From: Acidobacteriota bacterium
Lineage (GTDB): Bacteria > Acidobacteriota > JAAYUB01
Assembly: GCA_016935015.1 (NCBI GenBank)
Contig: JAFGRT010000021.1
Location: 1-64,000, forward strand
Direction of reading: 5' to 3'
DNA length: 64,000 bases
Shown here: positions 46,469 to 55,212 of the stretch, in pieces
How positions within the stretch are numbered: the stretch's first letter is position 1
Layout: every line of letters begins with the position of its first letter
Notes under the pieces: generated by a model
Seen by the model: the letters and a program-made list of their open reading frames with translations, nothing else
Told to the model about the DNA's origin: nothing
Database searches by the model: none
Position numbers and translations under genes: made by a program

Positions 46469-46940
46469 ATCCGCGACCCTCTGCCGCGAAATCCGCAAGC
46501 GACTGCGCTCGTTGCTGGCCGATGACACCCGGGGGGGGGCATTCCGGGATCTGGACCAACACCTGGCCGTCTGTCCCGCCTGTCGACGGTATTGGGACGG
46601 AATCCGGCACGCGCCGTCTCTCTGGCCGGACAAAAAGCCGCTCTACACGACGGTCCTGCGGGAGAGAACCCTGCGGGCGGTGACCCGGCAGACGGAGGAG
46701 CGAGGGACGGCACTGGTGCTGCTCTGGGCGCCCATCGGCACGGCCGGCCTCCTGTTCTCGCTGTTGCTGCCCACTATTCTCCTCGGACTGTTGCTGCGCA
46801 ACTGGCTAGATGATTCGGTGACCAGTTATGCTGCGGCGTTCCTGCTGTCCCAGGGAGCGAGCCAGGCAGTGACCGGGATTCTTGCGGCTGTCGCGCACCG
46901 GTTGCGCCGCGCCGGTTTTATCCTTTCCACATCACATTAG
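46455..46940 (+). CDS. Zinc-finger anti-sigma factor with membrane domain
   Basis: A 161-residue protein from ATG 46455 (AGGAGG upstream, overlapping the sigma gene). The N-terminal part has the ZAS-type motif (ALDDTRGGAFRDLDQHLAVCPACRRYW, H-x3-C-x2-C), which binds ECF sigma factors. A hydrophobic C-terminal half (LVLLWAPIGTAGLLFSLLLPTILLGLLLRN... and a second segment) would anchor it. The preceding frame in the track is a shadow of the sigma gene. It would release the sigma factor on an envelope signal. Confidence 0.82.
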   Translation: MKSSESATLCREIRKRLRSLLADDTRGGAFRDLDQHLAVCPACRRYWDGIRHAPSLWPDKKPLYTTVLRERTLRAVTRQTEERGTALVLLWAPIGTAGLLFSLLLPTILLGLLLRNWLDDSVTSYAAAFLLSQGASQAVTGILAAVAHRLRRAGFILSTSH

Positions 46941-46950
46941 GAGTGAACGC

Positions 46951-47670
46951 ATGAAAAATCATCTTTTTCGCAATACCATCATCGGCTACTTCATCGCCCT
47001 GGTCATCGTATGGCTGACCATGGGCTACACGTACAGCCAGGGTGGATTGATCACCTCGCCCAACGACCGTCATTTTTTGCCCTTTCTGATGCTGCTGATC
47101 GCAGCCGCCTTTGCGTTGCTGATGGTCTTCGGCATTATCGGCTTTCTGGGCTATCTGTACCAGCAGGCCGAGCGACAGCCGGAGAGAATTGTCTTCTGGA
47201 CCAGGGGCCGGCTGAACGTCCTTCTGTTCGCCTATTTCATGGTGCTGGCCGGCCTGGGCGGGTCCATGGTTTTTTTCCTGGGATTTTCCTTCCATGAATT
47301 CATGGTGGCACTGCCGGTGACGGCGTTGATCCTATTGAATCTGGTCGGCCTGGTGGGCGCCATCGGCTATGTCTATGGCGATGCCAAGCGCCGCGGCATG
47401 AACCCGACCCTCTGGACCCTGGTGGTCATCTTCGTGCCCAATTTTATCGGGTTCATCGTCTATTTTCTGGTGCGCGAGCCTGTCAAGGGGAGCTGTCCCG
47501 GTTGCGGGCGGGCCGTCGCCGCCCAGGCGGCGTTCTGCCCGCATTGCGGACACGCGCTCAAACGGCACTGTCCGACGTGCAAGATCCCGCTGGAAGAGGA
47601 CCATGAGTTTTGTCCAGGTTGCGGCCGGAAGGTGAGCGAGCGGCTTACCCTTCAGGAAAAGGCCGAATGA
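46951..47670 (+). CDS. Polytopic membrane protein with C-terminal zinc ribbons
   Basis: A 239-residue protein, third in the sigma/anti-sigma operon (10 bases after the previous stop, GGAGTGA ribosome site). Five hydrophobic segments fill residues 8-180 (for example FALVIVWLTMGYTYSQGG, LMLLIAAAFALLMVFGIIGFLGYLYQ, FVPNFIGFIVYFLV). Then come CPGCGRAVAAQAAFCPHCGHAL and CPTCKIPLEEDHEFCPGCGRK, two double-CxxC zinc ribbons as in DZANK-type proteins. Role unknown; it is probably controlled together with the sigma factor. Confidence 0.82.
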   Translation: MKNHLFRNTIIGYFIALVIVWLTMGYTYSQGGLITSPNDRHFLPFLMLLIAAAFALLMVFGIIGFLGYLYQQAERQPERIVFWTRGRLNVLLFAYFMVLAGLGGSMVFFLGFSFHEFMVALPVTALILLNLVGLVGAIGYVYGDAKRRGMNPTLWTLVVIFVPNFIGFIVYFLVREPVKGSCPGCGRAVAAQAAFCPHCGHALKRHCPTCKIPLEEDHEFCPGCGRKVSERLTLQEKAE

Positions 47671-47682
47671 ATACCGGTGCCG

Positions 47683-47715
47683 GACGGGGACCGGCCCGGG
47701 TGCCGGTCCCCCGTC
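47683..47715. terminator. GC-rich hairpin between convergent genes
   Basis: GACGGGGACCGGC...GCCGGTCCCCCGTC forms a 13-bp stem with one bulged C and a six-base loop, placed exactly between the stops of the convergent genes at 47670 and 47716. No T-tract on either side, so termination is inferred from position and stability. Confidence 0.5.
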
Positions 47716-49287
47716 TCAGCGGCAATAGGGTTCCCACAGGGCGATCAGCAGTTCCAGGTCCCCCCAATCCCACACGCCGTCACCATTCAGATCATCTCCA
47801 GCGACGGATCCCCAGCTTGAAAGGGCGATGCCCAGATCGGCGGCGCCGATGCAAGCGTCACCGTTCATGTCATCATTGTTCAGTGGCGCGCGGGAGACGT
47901 GGTTCATGGCGTCGTACCGCCAGCCGGGCCGCAGCACATGCAGCGCAGCGCCTTCCAGGGCCGATGACTGGCGCGGCCCCACACTCTGGTTCGATGAGAC
48001 GTAGTCCGAACGGGTGGCGCTGGTCAATCCCCATGTATCCAGAATGATGATGGACGATTCGGGCTCCGGGCCGGCCGGCGGGCGCACGAGAAGCCGGTTG
48101 GTGGGGAAGGTCTCCACCTGCCCGCCGCTGTCCACGTATAAACCCAGCCAGTGGGGATGCAGAGAGAGGGCGTACTGAACCCCACCCACGTTGTTTTCAT
48201 CGAAGTCGGAAGAATTCCAGGTGCGAGTACTGAGCACGGTCCGGCCGAGGACGCCGTCGCCGTCCCGTAGGATCAAGGCGCCGTAAAAGAGGGCGGACGG
48301 GTCACCGCCGTCATCCACCCAGAGCTCCCCTTTGCGGCGATGGTTTTCCGCTGAACCGTTCAGCTGTTCCGCCATAAATTCAGGGGGACCGGCGGGCGAC
48401 GGAACAGGCTCGGCGCCGGGGGGGCGGTCCACGACCCGCCGGGTCGTCAAATCGTAACCATAACCTTCCGTCAGCTGGTGGTGGTTGAGCTGGGTAACCA
48501 CCGGCGGTCGGGCGGCGATCAGGTGGATTTTCGTGGCCGGGGAGGCATGCAGAAAGGTCACTGCACCCTCGCCGCGGACAGTGGCTGTCAGGTCAGGCCC
48601 GACGCACAGGGCGGTCCGGTCGTCGACGCCGATGGCCAAAACTTCCGCCACCGGGTCATGGAGCAGGCGGGCCAACATCACCGCCAGGCGGCCCAGGCGG
48701 CCGCGCTCGGTGAAGTGGGAATCGAAGAGCACGCCCGGCACCAGGCCCAGAAAATCGTGGGTAAAGCTGAGGTCTGGGTGGAAGGGGTTTTGCAGCGCCT
48801 CCCTGGGTGAGAGGGAACCGTACCGGGCGTCGTAGATGATTTCGCCGAGGATGTGCAGACCGGCGCTGGTGCCACCCACCACACCGCCGCGCTGGTACAC
48901 TTCGCGGATAGCGGTTTCGGTGAGTGTGCCGTTCCAGGCGGCAATATACTCCCACTGGTCACCGCCCAGGATCCAGACGATATCGGCGGTGGTGATGGCC
49001 GCGTAGACCGCGACCGAATCGGCATCTGCCGACGTGATGCGGCGATAGGCGGCCGAAGCGGCCCCGGCGCGCTGGAACGCTTCCACTGCCGCGTCGCCGG
49101 AGGCACCGGTACCGATGACCAACGCGGATCCGTACAGGGCTTTTTTCACCATCCAGCCGAAGACCGTGGCGGTCCAGGCCATATCCCCCGGATAACCGCC
49201 CCCTTCGGCGCACACGTATCCCTGGCCCTGAACCGGGGCCGGCAAGAGAGTACTGCACAGCAATCCGATGATGAAGATTCTGGTCAT
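47716..49287 (-). CDS. Secreted cyanophycinase-like (S51) peptidase with dockerin-like tail
   Basis: A 523-residue exported protein: signal peptide (RIFIIGLLCSTLLPAPVQGQG), then the S51 fold: ILGGDQW, VVGGTSAGLHIL (nucleophile Ser in GTSAG) and FDSHFTERGRLGRL, the conserved cyanophycinase stretch. Cyanophycinases cleave beta-Asp-Arg polymer; this one may act on it or on other isoaspartyl peptides. The C-terminus ends with dockerin-like loops (NDDMNGDACIGAADL, GDDLNGDGVWDWGDL). The S51 core ends near residue 270; the middle part (280-450) is beta-rich and unassigned. It is convergent with the sigma operon. Confidence 0.88.
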   Translation of the reverse strand: MTRIFIIGLLCSTLLPAPVQGQGYVCAEGGGYPGDMAWTATVFGWMVKKALYGSALVIGTGASGDAAVEAFQRAGAASAAYRRITSADADSVAVYAAITTADIVWILGGDQWEYIAAWNGTLTETAIREVYQRGGVVGGTSAGLHILGEIIYDARYGSLSPREALQNPFHPDLSFTHDFLGLVPGVLFDSHFTERGRLGRLAVMLARLLHDPVAEVLAIGVDDRTALCVGPDLTATVRGEGAVTFLHASPATKIHLIAARPPVVTQLNHHQLTEGYGYDLTTRRVVDRPPGAEPVPSPAGPPEFMAEQLNGSAENHRRKGELWVDDGGDPSALFYGALILRDGDGVLGRTVLSTRTWNSSDFDENNVGGVQYALSLHPHWLGLYVDSGGQVETFPTNRLLVRPPAGPEPESSIIILDTWGLTSATRSDYVSSNQSVGPRQSSALEGAALHVLRPGWRYDAMNHVSRAPLNNDDMNGDACIGAADLGIALSSWGSVAGDDLNGDGVWDWGDLELLIALWEPYCR

Positions 49288-49407
49288 GCCATCCCCGCTG
49301 CGATAGTTCTTGTTGCCCAGGCATATCCGCTGCCTATTGTAGGCCGCCGGGGGTGGGGATGCCAGGGAAAATCGGGTACCGGCCAGTCTCTGAAAGTGAG
49401 CCGGCCG

Positions 49408-50484
49408 TTATTCCGGCAATGGTTGAGGCCGGGGGGCTTCCTGGGCCGGCTGACGATCGGCCGGTGCGATTTCGCGGAAGGCGATGTTCAGAATGGCATA
49501 ACGGGGCCAGACCTGAAAATCGTAATGCCACCATTCATGTTCGTAGACGGAATACCCCTCGGCGGCCATGGCGCGCTGCAGCAGACAGCGATGCCAGCGC
49601 TGCCGGGATGTTCCGCCCGGATAATCAGGGGCCGAGCGTTCGGAGAATTCGTCAAAAGAGCCGCCCATATCCACCGGTTGACCGGTGGCGAGTTCCACCA
49701 GCGTCACATCCACGGCACAGCCGCGATTGTGCCGGGAGCCATGGATCGGATCGGCGACGAAGTCCTTGAACGCGGCGGGAGTGGCGTCCCAGAACATTTT
49801 CGTCACGGACCAAGGCCGGTAAGCGTCAAAGATGAGCAGGCCGTATCCCCGGGGGCGCAGCGACCGGTGCACCCGTGCGAGAGCTTGGGCGGCCGGGCGT
49901 TGCAGGAACGCGCGGGGTTCATCGTAGAAGGCGGCCCCCATGAAATTGTCGGTGGTGGCGTAGCGGATGTCCAGGCGGATGGAGGGCTCCAGGGTCCGGA
50001 CTTCCACCAGGTCGGCGGGAATGAATGCGCCTTTCTCGGCCGGTGGTTGGGCCTGGCGGGCTGCGCGGCGCAGGTCCTCCACCGGTCGGACCGGCGTGAT
50101 GCGGAAGGTACGCCCGGTTTCAGGTCCGTAGAACTCCCGCTGGAATTCACGTTCGCCCAGCCGGCAGTGGCGGGCGAAGCCGTGGGCATCCCGTGAGAAT
50201 TCCAGGTGAACATGGGCGGGCAGATTCTCGCCGGCCACATGCCAGGCATTTGGTGTATCTTCCACCAGGCGGAGGATCTCGTCGTGCCGCAGCAGCTCCA
50301 GGTGGCCGTCATGCTCGCGGATGAGGAATGGGTCTTCGCCGTGGACATAGCGCCCCAGGAGCCCTAGCCAGTGGTCGGGTGGGGGCGGGGGCGCCGACTC
50401 CGCCCGGATGGTGGCGGCGCCGACGGCCAGCACCAGGACAAGGAACACGGGCGGGAGGTGTTTTCGTGGATGATCGCCGGTCAT
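49408..50484 (-). CDS. D-alanyl-D-alanine dipeptidase (VanX/DdpX type), exported, with extra N-terminal domain
   Basis: A 358-residue protein. Signal peptide (KHLPPVFLVLVLAVGAATIRAES) then a beta domain about 100 residues long (YVHGEDPFLIREHDGHLELLRHDEI... ), followed by the M15D catalytic domain: SRHNRGCAVDVTL (zinc site SxHxxGxAxD) and EHEWWHYDF (ExxWH). VanX-type enzymes hydrolyse D-Ala-D-Ala; in the periplasm this would be for peptidoglycan turnover, not vancomycin resistance, and no vanHA genes are near. ATG 50484 is used; a GTG two codons earlier is possible. Confidence 0.9.
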   Translation of the reverse strand: MTGDHPRKHLPPVFLVLVLAVGAATIRAESAPPPPPDHWLGLLGRYVHGEDPFLIREHDGHLELLRHDEILRLVEDTPNAWHVAGENLPAHVHLEFSRDAHGFARHCRLGEREFQREFYGPETGRTFRITPVRPVEDLRRAARQAQPPAEKGAFIPADLVEVRTLEPSIRLDIRYATTDNFMGAAFYDEPRAFLQRPAAQALARVHRSLRPRGYGLLIFDAYRPWSVTKMFWDATPAAFKDFVADPIHGSRHNRGCAVDVTLVELATGQPVDMGGSFDEFSERSAPDYPGGTSRQRWHRCLLQRAMAAEGYSVYEHEWWHYDFQVWPRYAILNIAFREIAPADRQPAQEAPRPQPLPE

Positions 50485-50554
50485 GACCACCGCCGGAAGC
50501 TCGGGTGATTTCTCCGCCGGCCGTGCCGGGCTGGTCTCGGCGGGCCGGGCCGGA

Positions 50555-51061
50555 TCAATCGTTCAGGTCGATTTCGAGAAAATCAAACCAGTACCCGGTC
50601 TGGGTCAGGCTGTCGATCTCCGCCTGCACCAAACTGACATGACCGTCCTCGATGGCGATGAACCGGGCGAACAGGTCCTGATGATCATGGGGCAGGGTGT
50701 TGACCATGGTCTTGTAAAAGGCACTGGTCTCGATTTCGAGCTTGAGCGCTTTCTTCAGCATCTGGAGGTCGTTGTCCGGGTCGATTTCGGCCATTTCTCC
50801 GGCCATTTTGCTCACTTCCCGCTGGATCAGGGCCTTGGGCGGAACGATGGTCTTCAGCCGTTCGGCGGTAACCGTGCCTGTGGTGCGCCACTGGTTGAGC
50901 TTTTGATGCAGGTAATCGACATGGCTTTGCTCTTCCTCGGCCAGCCGCCGGAAGATCTCCCGGCCGTGTTCATCCTTCAGCTCATCCACAGCGTTCTGGT
51001 ACAGGTCCCGGACCTTGGTTTCATACTCAATGGCGGTTTTGATGGCTTCTTCGATATTCAT
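50555..51061 (-). CDS. Rubrerythrin-like/ferritin-like diiron protein
   Basis: A 168-residue four-helix protein of the rubrerythrin group without the C-terminal rubredoxin domain. Iron ligands: Glu in AIEYETKVRDLY, EEEQSHVDYLH, LKLEIETSAFY and EDGHVSLVQ. These match the paired ExxH plus E pattern. Such proteins reduce peroxide or store iron. It sits beside ferritin (110 bases) and the Fur-family regulator, so the cluster is probably for iron and oxidative stress. Same direction as ferritin. Confidence 0.9.
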   Translation of the reverse strand: MNIEEAIKTAIEYETKVRDLYQNAVDELKDEHGREIFRRLAEEEQSHVDYLHQKLNQWRTTGTVTAERLKTIVPPKALIQREVSKMAGEMAEIDPDNDLQMLKKALKLEIETSAFYKTMVNTLPHDHQDLFARFIAIEDGHVSLVQAEIDSLTQTGYWFDFLEIDLND

Positions 51062-51171
51062 GGTATAAACTCCCGTTCAGGGGATTCACTTGTTGGAACC
51101 AACATAAGACAGGCAGGCGCAGGGCGCAAGCATGAATCGCCCCGGCCTGCCGGAGATGGGTCAGCGGTCAA

Positions 51172-51666
51172 TCAGTCCGCCTGGCGCTGGCCGAGGGCGC
51201 GGTCCAGCATAAACAGGGCGTTTTTACTTTCGCCGATCATTCGCAGCTGCTGCACGATGGCATCGGCGCTGGCTTCTTCCTCCACCTGCTCGTTGACGAA
51301 CCACTGCAGAAACGCCTGGGTGGCATGATCCTTTTCGCTGATGGCCAGATCCATCAGGTCATTGATACAGCCGGAAATGTGCTGTTCGTGCTTGAAAGCG
51401 GCCTCGAAAGCGTCCAGCGGGGACTTCCAGGCGGCTTGGGGTTTTTCGATGGCCTCCAGCTCCACATCGCCGCGCCGCTCGAAAATAAAGTTGAAAATTT
51501 TCATGGCATGTTCGTTCTCTTCGCCGGCCTGGACTTTCATCCACTGGGCAAAACCAGGCAGGTTCCGGGATTCGAACCAGGCCGACATGGCCAGATACAG
51601 GTACGAAGAGAAGAGCTCCTCGTTGATCTGTTTGTTGAGGGCTTTTTCCATTTTTTTGCTCTGCAT
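51172..51666 (-). CDS. ftnA: Ferritin (non-heme, FtnA type)
   Basis: A 164-residue prokaryotic ferritin: MEKALNKQINEELFSSYLYLAMSAWFES (Glu ligand), GEENEHAMKIFNFI (EENEHAxK ligand pair), AFLQWFVNEQVEEEASADAIV with the C-terminal ligand helix. It oxidises and stores iron in a 24-mer. AAGGAG precedes the ATG. Transcribed toward the rubrerythrin-like gene; the 165 bases upstream contain no Fur box I can see. Confidence 0.95.
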   Translation of the reverse strand: MQSKKMEKALNKQINEELFSSYLYLAMSAWFESRNLPGFAQWMKVQAGEENEHAMKIFNFIFERRGDVELEAIEKPQAAWKSPLDAFEAAFKHEQHISGCINDLMDLAISEKDHATQAFLQWFVNEQVEEEASADAIVQQLRMIGESKNALFMLDRALGQRQAD

Positions 51667-51831
51667 GATATGTCTCTCCTTTTGTAATGTTCAAGATGGA
51701 TTATTCTGTTGATAAAAAGGGTTCACCAATTCCTCAATCTTACTTGACTGTCTTCGGTCCGGCAAGCTGTTTTCGTCAGCGGCGTGGCCTGTCGCCCGTG
51801 ATGGATGAGCAGGACCGGGCCGCCCAAGAAT

Positions 51832-52272
51832 CTAGTGCTCGGACACCGTGCTTCGTCGCTGCTGGTCATGGCCCTGTCGGCGGCGACACTCAGCGCAAAC
51901 GCCCGTGAACTCCAGCTGGTATCCGGTGATCCGGAATGAGGCGCAGGCCGGCAGGGTCACCCGGACCTTGGCGGCATGTTCCGGCAGTAGATCATGGATG
52001 GCACCGCATTCCATGCAGCGGGCATGAAAATGGGCCTCGAGGTCGCCGTCAAAACGCCTTGGCGCCCCCGCGGTTTCAACTTTACGGACCATTCCCATGT
52101 CACTGAGGATCTCCAGGTTGCGGTACACGGTGCCCAAACTGATACGGGGCAGTCGCTGCCGCACGGTTTCAAAGAGTTGATCGGCGGTGGGATGACTGCG
52201 GCAGCGTCGTAACTCCTCGAGGATGATCTGTCGTTGTCGGGTCATGCGCTGTATGGGCTTAATGGTCAACAA
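51832..52272 (-). CDS. Fur-family regulator (Fur or PerR)
   Basis: A 146-residue ferric-uptake-type repressor. Winged helix: MTRQRQIILEELRRCRSHPTADQLFETVRQRLPRISLGTVYRNLEIL. Metal sites: HFHARCMECGAIHDL with a CxxC, and the second CxxC in GVCAECRRRQ, giving the structural zinc. Whether it senses iron (Fur) or peroxide (PerR) cannot be decided, since the PerR-specific His/Asp pair is not clearly readable. The start is a TTG at 52272 preceded by GGAG; ATG nine codons on is the alternative. The promoter contains a clear operator. Confidence 0.92.
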   Translation of the reverse strand: MLTIKPIQRMTRQRQIILEELRRCRSHPTADQLFETVRQRLPRISLGTVYRNLEILSDMGMVRKVETAGAPRRFDGDLEAHFHARCMECGAIHDLLPEHAAKVRVTLPACASFRITGYQLEFTGVCAECRRRQGHDQQRRSTVSEH

Positions 52273-52283
52273 AATCTCCTAAA

Positions 52284-52304
52284 TAGTAATAAGAACTATT
52301 ACTA
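52284..52304. promoter_or_regulatory. Fur/PerR-type operator
   Basis: TAGTAATA-AGAAC-TATTACTA is a perfect 8-bp inverted repeat with a five-base spacer (21 bp), AT-rich and of Fur-box size, directly between the promoter -10 and the regulator start. The site would let the protein repress its own gene. Confidence 0.8.
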
Positions 52305-52332
52305 ATTATAAAGGAATCTTCCGGCTTGTCAA
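52305..52332 (-). promoter_or_regulatory. Perfect sigma-70 promoter of the Fur-family gene
   Basis: On the minus strand TTGACA (52327-52332) and TATAAT (52305-52310) are exact consensus hexamers with a 16-base spacer, abutting the operator at 52284-52304. Confidence 0.85.
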
Positions 52333-52368
52333 TGTTTATTTTTGAAAAACTGGACTCGGCCCGTAGCG

Positions 52369-53238
52369 CTACCGGGGCTGGTGTTGAAACAGAACTTCTT
52401 CCGGGGATTGCAGGGCAAAGGGGATTTCGGTGGTCAGGCGGGTGCAGTCGAGGGATACATCCGGACTGCGGGGCGGCGCACCGATGAAGGTTTCCAGGGA
52501 AGCGGGGCGAATATGGTCCGTCGGCATCGCAGCGGCCCGGGCGACCAGCCAGCCGAATTCCCAGCGGCTCAGACGGCGGGGGCCGCCGACGTGGAAGAGA
52601 CCGGTGATGCGGCGTCCCAAAAAATGGAGCAGCACGTGGACCAGATCGTCCAGCCAGACAGGTGTGCGAAATTCGTCGACGAACAGAGTGAGTGTCCGGC
52701 CGTCAGACAGGGCGTGACGGATCTGCTCATCGGCGCCACGGTCGCCCCGCCGGCTGCGGCCGTAAATGAGCGCCGGCCGGATGACGGCGGCCGTGGAGCA
52801 GAGTTCAAGACAGGCCGTTTCCCCGGACCGTTTGGTATGACCGTAAACACTCAGGGGATTGACCGGATCCGTTTCCGTGTAGTCCCCCTTCCGCCCGTCG
52901 AAAACGAGATCCGTCGACAGAAAGATCAGGTAGGCCTGCCGTCGCTGCGCCCAGCGCGCCATATCGCGGGTGGCCAGGGTGTGAATCCGGTGCGCGTCAT
53001 CCGGATGCTGCTCGCAATGGGCCGGTGCCGACAGAGCGGCCGTATGGACGATCAGGTCCGGACGATACCGGTCCAGAACCGGCTCGATATCCTTGCGCAG
53101 GTCCCAGTGAAACCCGCCCGGGTGGTCCGTGGGCTGTCGGAAGAAGCTGCCGGTTACCTCGAAGCGTCCGGCGGCGGCCCGCGCCAAGGCGGATCCCACC
53201 TGTCCAGAAAGACCGGTGATCAGCAGTCGCGGCATCAT
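52369..53238 (-). CDS. RmlD-like sugar-nucleotide dehydrorhamnose reductase family protein
   Basis: A 289-residue short-chain dehydrogenase of the RmlD (dTDP-4-dehydrorhamnose reductase) group: LLITGLSGQVGSALARA at the N-terminus (GxxGxxG), IVHTAALSAPAHCEQHPD, STDLVFDGRKGDYTETDPVNPLSVYGHTKRSGE with Tyr and Lys of the active site (YGHTK), and the C-terminal RTPVWLDDLVHVLL. Other members regulate MAT2 or synthesise other sugars, and no rml genes are adjacent, so the exact substrate is open. Confidence 0.88.
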   Translation of the reverse strand: MMPRLLITGLSGQVGSALARAAAGRFEVTGSFFRQPTDHPGGFHWDLRKDIEPVLDRYRPDLIVHTAALSAPAHCEQHPDDAHRIHTLATRDMARWAQRRQAYLIFLSTDLVFDGRKGDYTETDPVNPLSVYGHTKRSGETACLELCSTAAVIRPALIYGRSRRGDRGADEQIRHALSDGRTLTLFVDEFRTPVWLDDLVHVLLHFLGRRITGLFHVGGPRRLSRWEFGWLVARAAAMPTDHIRPASLETFIGAPPRSPDVSLDCTRLTTEIPFALQSPEEVLFQHQPR

Positions 53239-53402
53239 GCCGATATTTTACCTGTCGGTCACGTTCAAGGCAAGACCGGCCAAGGACCGGGGTGCTCCCG
53301 GGAAGGATGGGGGCCGACCCGGGCTGGCATGCCGCCGGTGTTTCTGGTATGATGAAAACGCCGCCGATGAAAGCGCGGCCACCATCCATCGGAGGAGGAA
53401 TC

Positions 53403-54410
53403 ATGGTACGGGGACAATTCGGAGTAGCCCTTGGCGGCGGCGGCGCGCGCGGGTTTGCCCATATCGGTGTCCTCTGCGCCATGGATGCTGAGGGAATCCG
53501 GCCTGACCTGATCGTCGGCACCAGCATGGGCGCCATGATTGGTGGACTTTACGCCCATTACGGAAGCGCCCAGAAAATTTACGACCATTTTCATACTGTC
53601 ATCGCCGACGGCGATTACGACGCCAGTACCTACGCCCGGCTGGTCCAGATGGAGATGACCGGCGACCAGAGCTTTCTGGCCCAGGTCAAACGCTTTTTCA
53701 TGACTTCCGTCACCTTCGGCAAGACCTTGTTCCGACCGTCCATCATCCCTGTCGAGGAGTATGTCGCGGGCATCAACACGCTGATTCCAGACGTACGGAT
53801 TGAAGAGTTGAGTCTGCCGTTCGCCTGCATCGCCCTGGACCTCCATTCGGCGGAAGAAGTGGTCATCCGCCGCGGCAGTCTGCGCCGGGCGGTGATGGCC
53901 AGTTGCGCCATCCCGGGCATCTACCCGCCGGTGGAAGAGGGCGGCATGTTGCTGGTTGACGGGGGGTGGATCGATCGCACTCCGGTTCCGGCGGCGCGGC
54001 GTCTCGGGGCGACGCAAGTGCTGGCGGTGGACGTGTCCCATGGCATCTTTCCCGCGACGGACCTGGATACGGCCATGAACCTCATCCTGCGCTCCAATCT
54101 CATCGCCGTGGATCGGCTTGATCTGATGCAGGTCCAGGGGGCCGACCTCTGCCTCCGCCCGGAGCTGGACAATTTCCACTCGTTGGACTTCGAGCAGCTG
54201 GACCGGATTGTCCAGGTAGGGTATCGCTGCGCCCAGGATGCCCGGGGCGCCATCCGGCGGCTGTGCCGGAAAGCCGGCCGGCGTCGCTGGATTTCGGCGA
54301 AGCGGCACGGGGGGGAAGCGTTCGCCTGGCCGGCTGATTTCAAGTTCCTGGAGATGACCATGGGGGATGGTCTGTCACCGGAAAAGTCCCGGCCGGCCGA
54401 GGGCGCGTGA
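53403..54410 (+). CDS. Patatin-like phospholipase
   Basis: A 335-residue serine acyl hydrolase. From ATG 53403 (GGAGGAGG just before): glycine-rich oxyanion loop ALGGGGARGFAHIGVL, nucleophile Ser41 in GTSMGAMIGG, and the catalytic Asp in LLVDGGWIDRTPV. It resembles RssA/YchK bacterial patatins, cytoplasmic or membrane-associated lipases of unclear substrate. The longer ORF in the track starts within the preceding intergenic region. It is followed 74 bases later by the RibD-type gene. Confidence 0.94.
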   Translation: MVRGQFGVALGGGGARGFAHIGVLCAMDAEGIRPDLIVGTSMGAMIGGLYAHYGSAQKIYDHFHTVIADGDYDASTYARLVQMEMTGDQSFLAQVKRFFMTSVTFGKTLFRPSIIPVEEYVAGINTLIPDVRIEELSLPFACIALDLHSAEEVVIRRGSLRRAVMASCAIPGIYPPVEEGGMLLVDGGWIDRTPVPAARRLGATQVLAVDVSHGIFPATDLDTAMNLILRSNLIAVDRLDLMQVQGADLCLRPELDNFHSLDFEQLDRIVQVGYRCAQDARGAIRRLCRKAGRRRWISAKRHGGEAFAWPADFKFLEMTMGDGLSPEKSRPAEGA

Positions 54411-54483
54411 TTTGCCACTGCTGCAGGGGAACGTGAGACCGGGAACATTCCGCCTGACACCGGGCGGTAACAGTGAGGGTCCG

Positions 54484-55176
54484 ATGAATGTTTTTCTGAA
54501 TTATGCCATGACTGTGGATGGCAAGATATCTTCGGTGGATCGCCGCGGATCCAATTTCTCGTCTTCCGCCGATAAGCAACGGATGGACAAAATCCGGGCC
54601 CGGGCCGACGTCATCGTGGTTGGTGCGGAAACGGTCCGCTACGACGATCCTTCCTTCCGTATCCGGGATGAAGCCCTGGTGCGGAAACGGGTCGCGGATG
54701 GACGACCGACGCAGCCTGATCTCTGCGTCCTGACCGCTTCGGGCCATTTGCCCCCCTCCTTGCGGATATTCCGGCAATCCACCCAGCGCCTCCTGATTGC
54801 CACCCCTGCCCGTTATTCGTATCCGCCCGAGGCCGTGGCCGAGGCGGACGTGCTTCCGGTGAACAGTCGCATGGTAGTGCCTGAGCTGGTCCGGCGTCTG
54901 GCCGAAAGGGGTTATGAACAGGTCCTGGTGGAAGGCGGCGGACGGGTGAATGCCCGTTTTTTCCAGCACCGGCTGGTAAACGAAATCTACCTCACTGTCA
55001 GCCCGGTGATCCTTGGTGGGGCATCGGCGCCGACGCCGGTGGACGGCGCCGGCATGTCCGAGACGGCGCGACCGCATCTGGCCTTGCTGGACATGGAGCA
55101 GGTCGGGCAGGAACTTTTCCTCCACTATGGGGTGCACTGGAACGGCACCGCAGAACCGGCCGGTTCGTTCCACTAA
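54484..55176 (+). CDS. RibD C-terminal-type reductase
   Basis: A 230-residue dihydrofolate-reductase-fold protein of the RibD_C family: MNVFLNYAMTVDGKISS, DADVIVVGAETVRYDDPSF-like segment (ADVIVVGAETVRYDDP), YEQVLVEGGGRVNARFF and VNEIYLTVSPVILGG. These reduce 5-amino-6-ribosylaminouracil phosphate in riboflavin synthesis, though many stand-alone members are of unknown use. No deaminase domain or other rib genes are here, and no FMN riboswitch is visible upstream. ATG 54484 is preferred (MNVFLNYAMTVDGK is the usual start). Confidence 0.9.
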   Translation: MNVFLNYAMTVDGKISSVDRRGSNFSSSADKQRMDKIRARADVIVVGAETVRYDDPSFRIRDEALVRKRVADGRPTQPDLCVLTASGHLPPSLRIFRQSTQRLLIATPARYSYPPEAVAEADVLPVNSRMVVPELVRRLAERGYEQVLVEGGGRVNARFFQHRLVNEIYLTVSPVILGGASAPTPVDGAGMSETARPHLALLDMEQVGQELFLHYGVHWNGTAEPAGSFH

Positions 55177-55212
55177 AAAGTTCGGCCGATCATCCGTCGG
55201 TCTCAAAAAGGA

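Noticed and set aside
48853-50196. 447-codon plus-strand ORF
   Set aside because: Antisense to the cyanophycinase-like and VanX-type genes, both with catalytic motifs.
49408-50484. Vancomycin resistance gene cluster
   Set aside because: VanX-type motifs are present, but there are no vanH, ligase or VanRS neighbours, and the extra N-terminal domain and signal peptide point to peptidoglycan turnover.
54410-54484. FMN riboswitch before the RibD-type gene
   Set aside because: The gap is only about 70 bases and has none of the conserved RFN element sequence.
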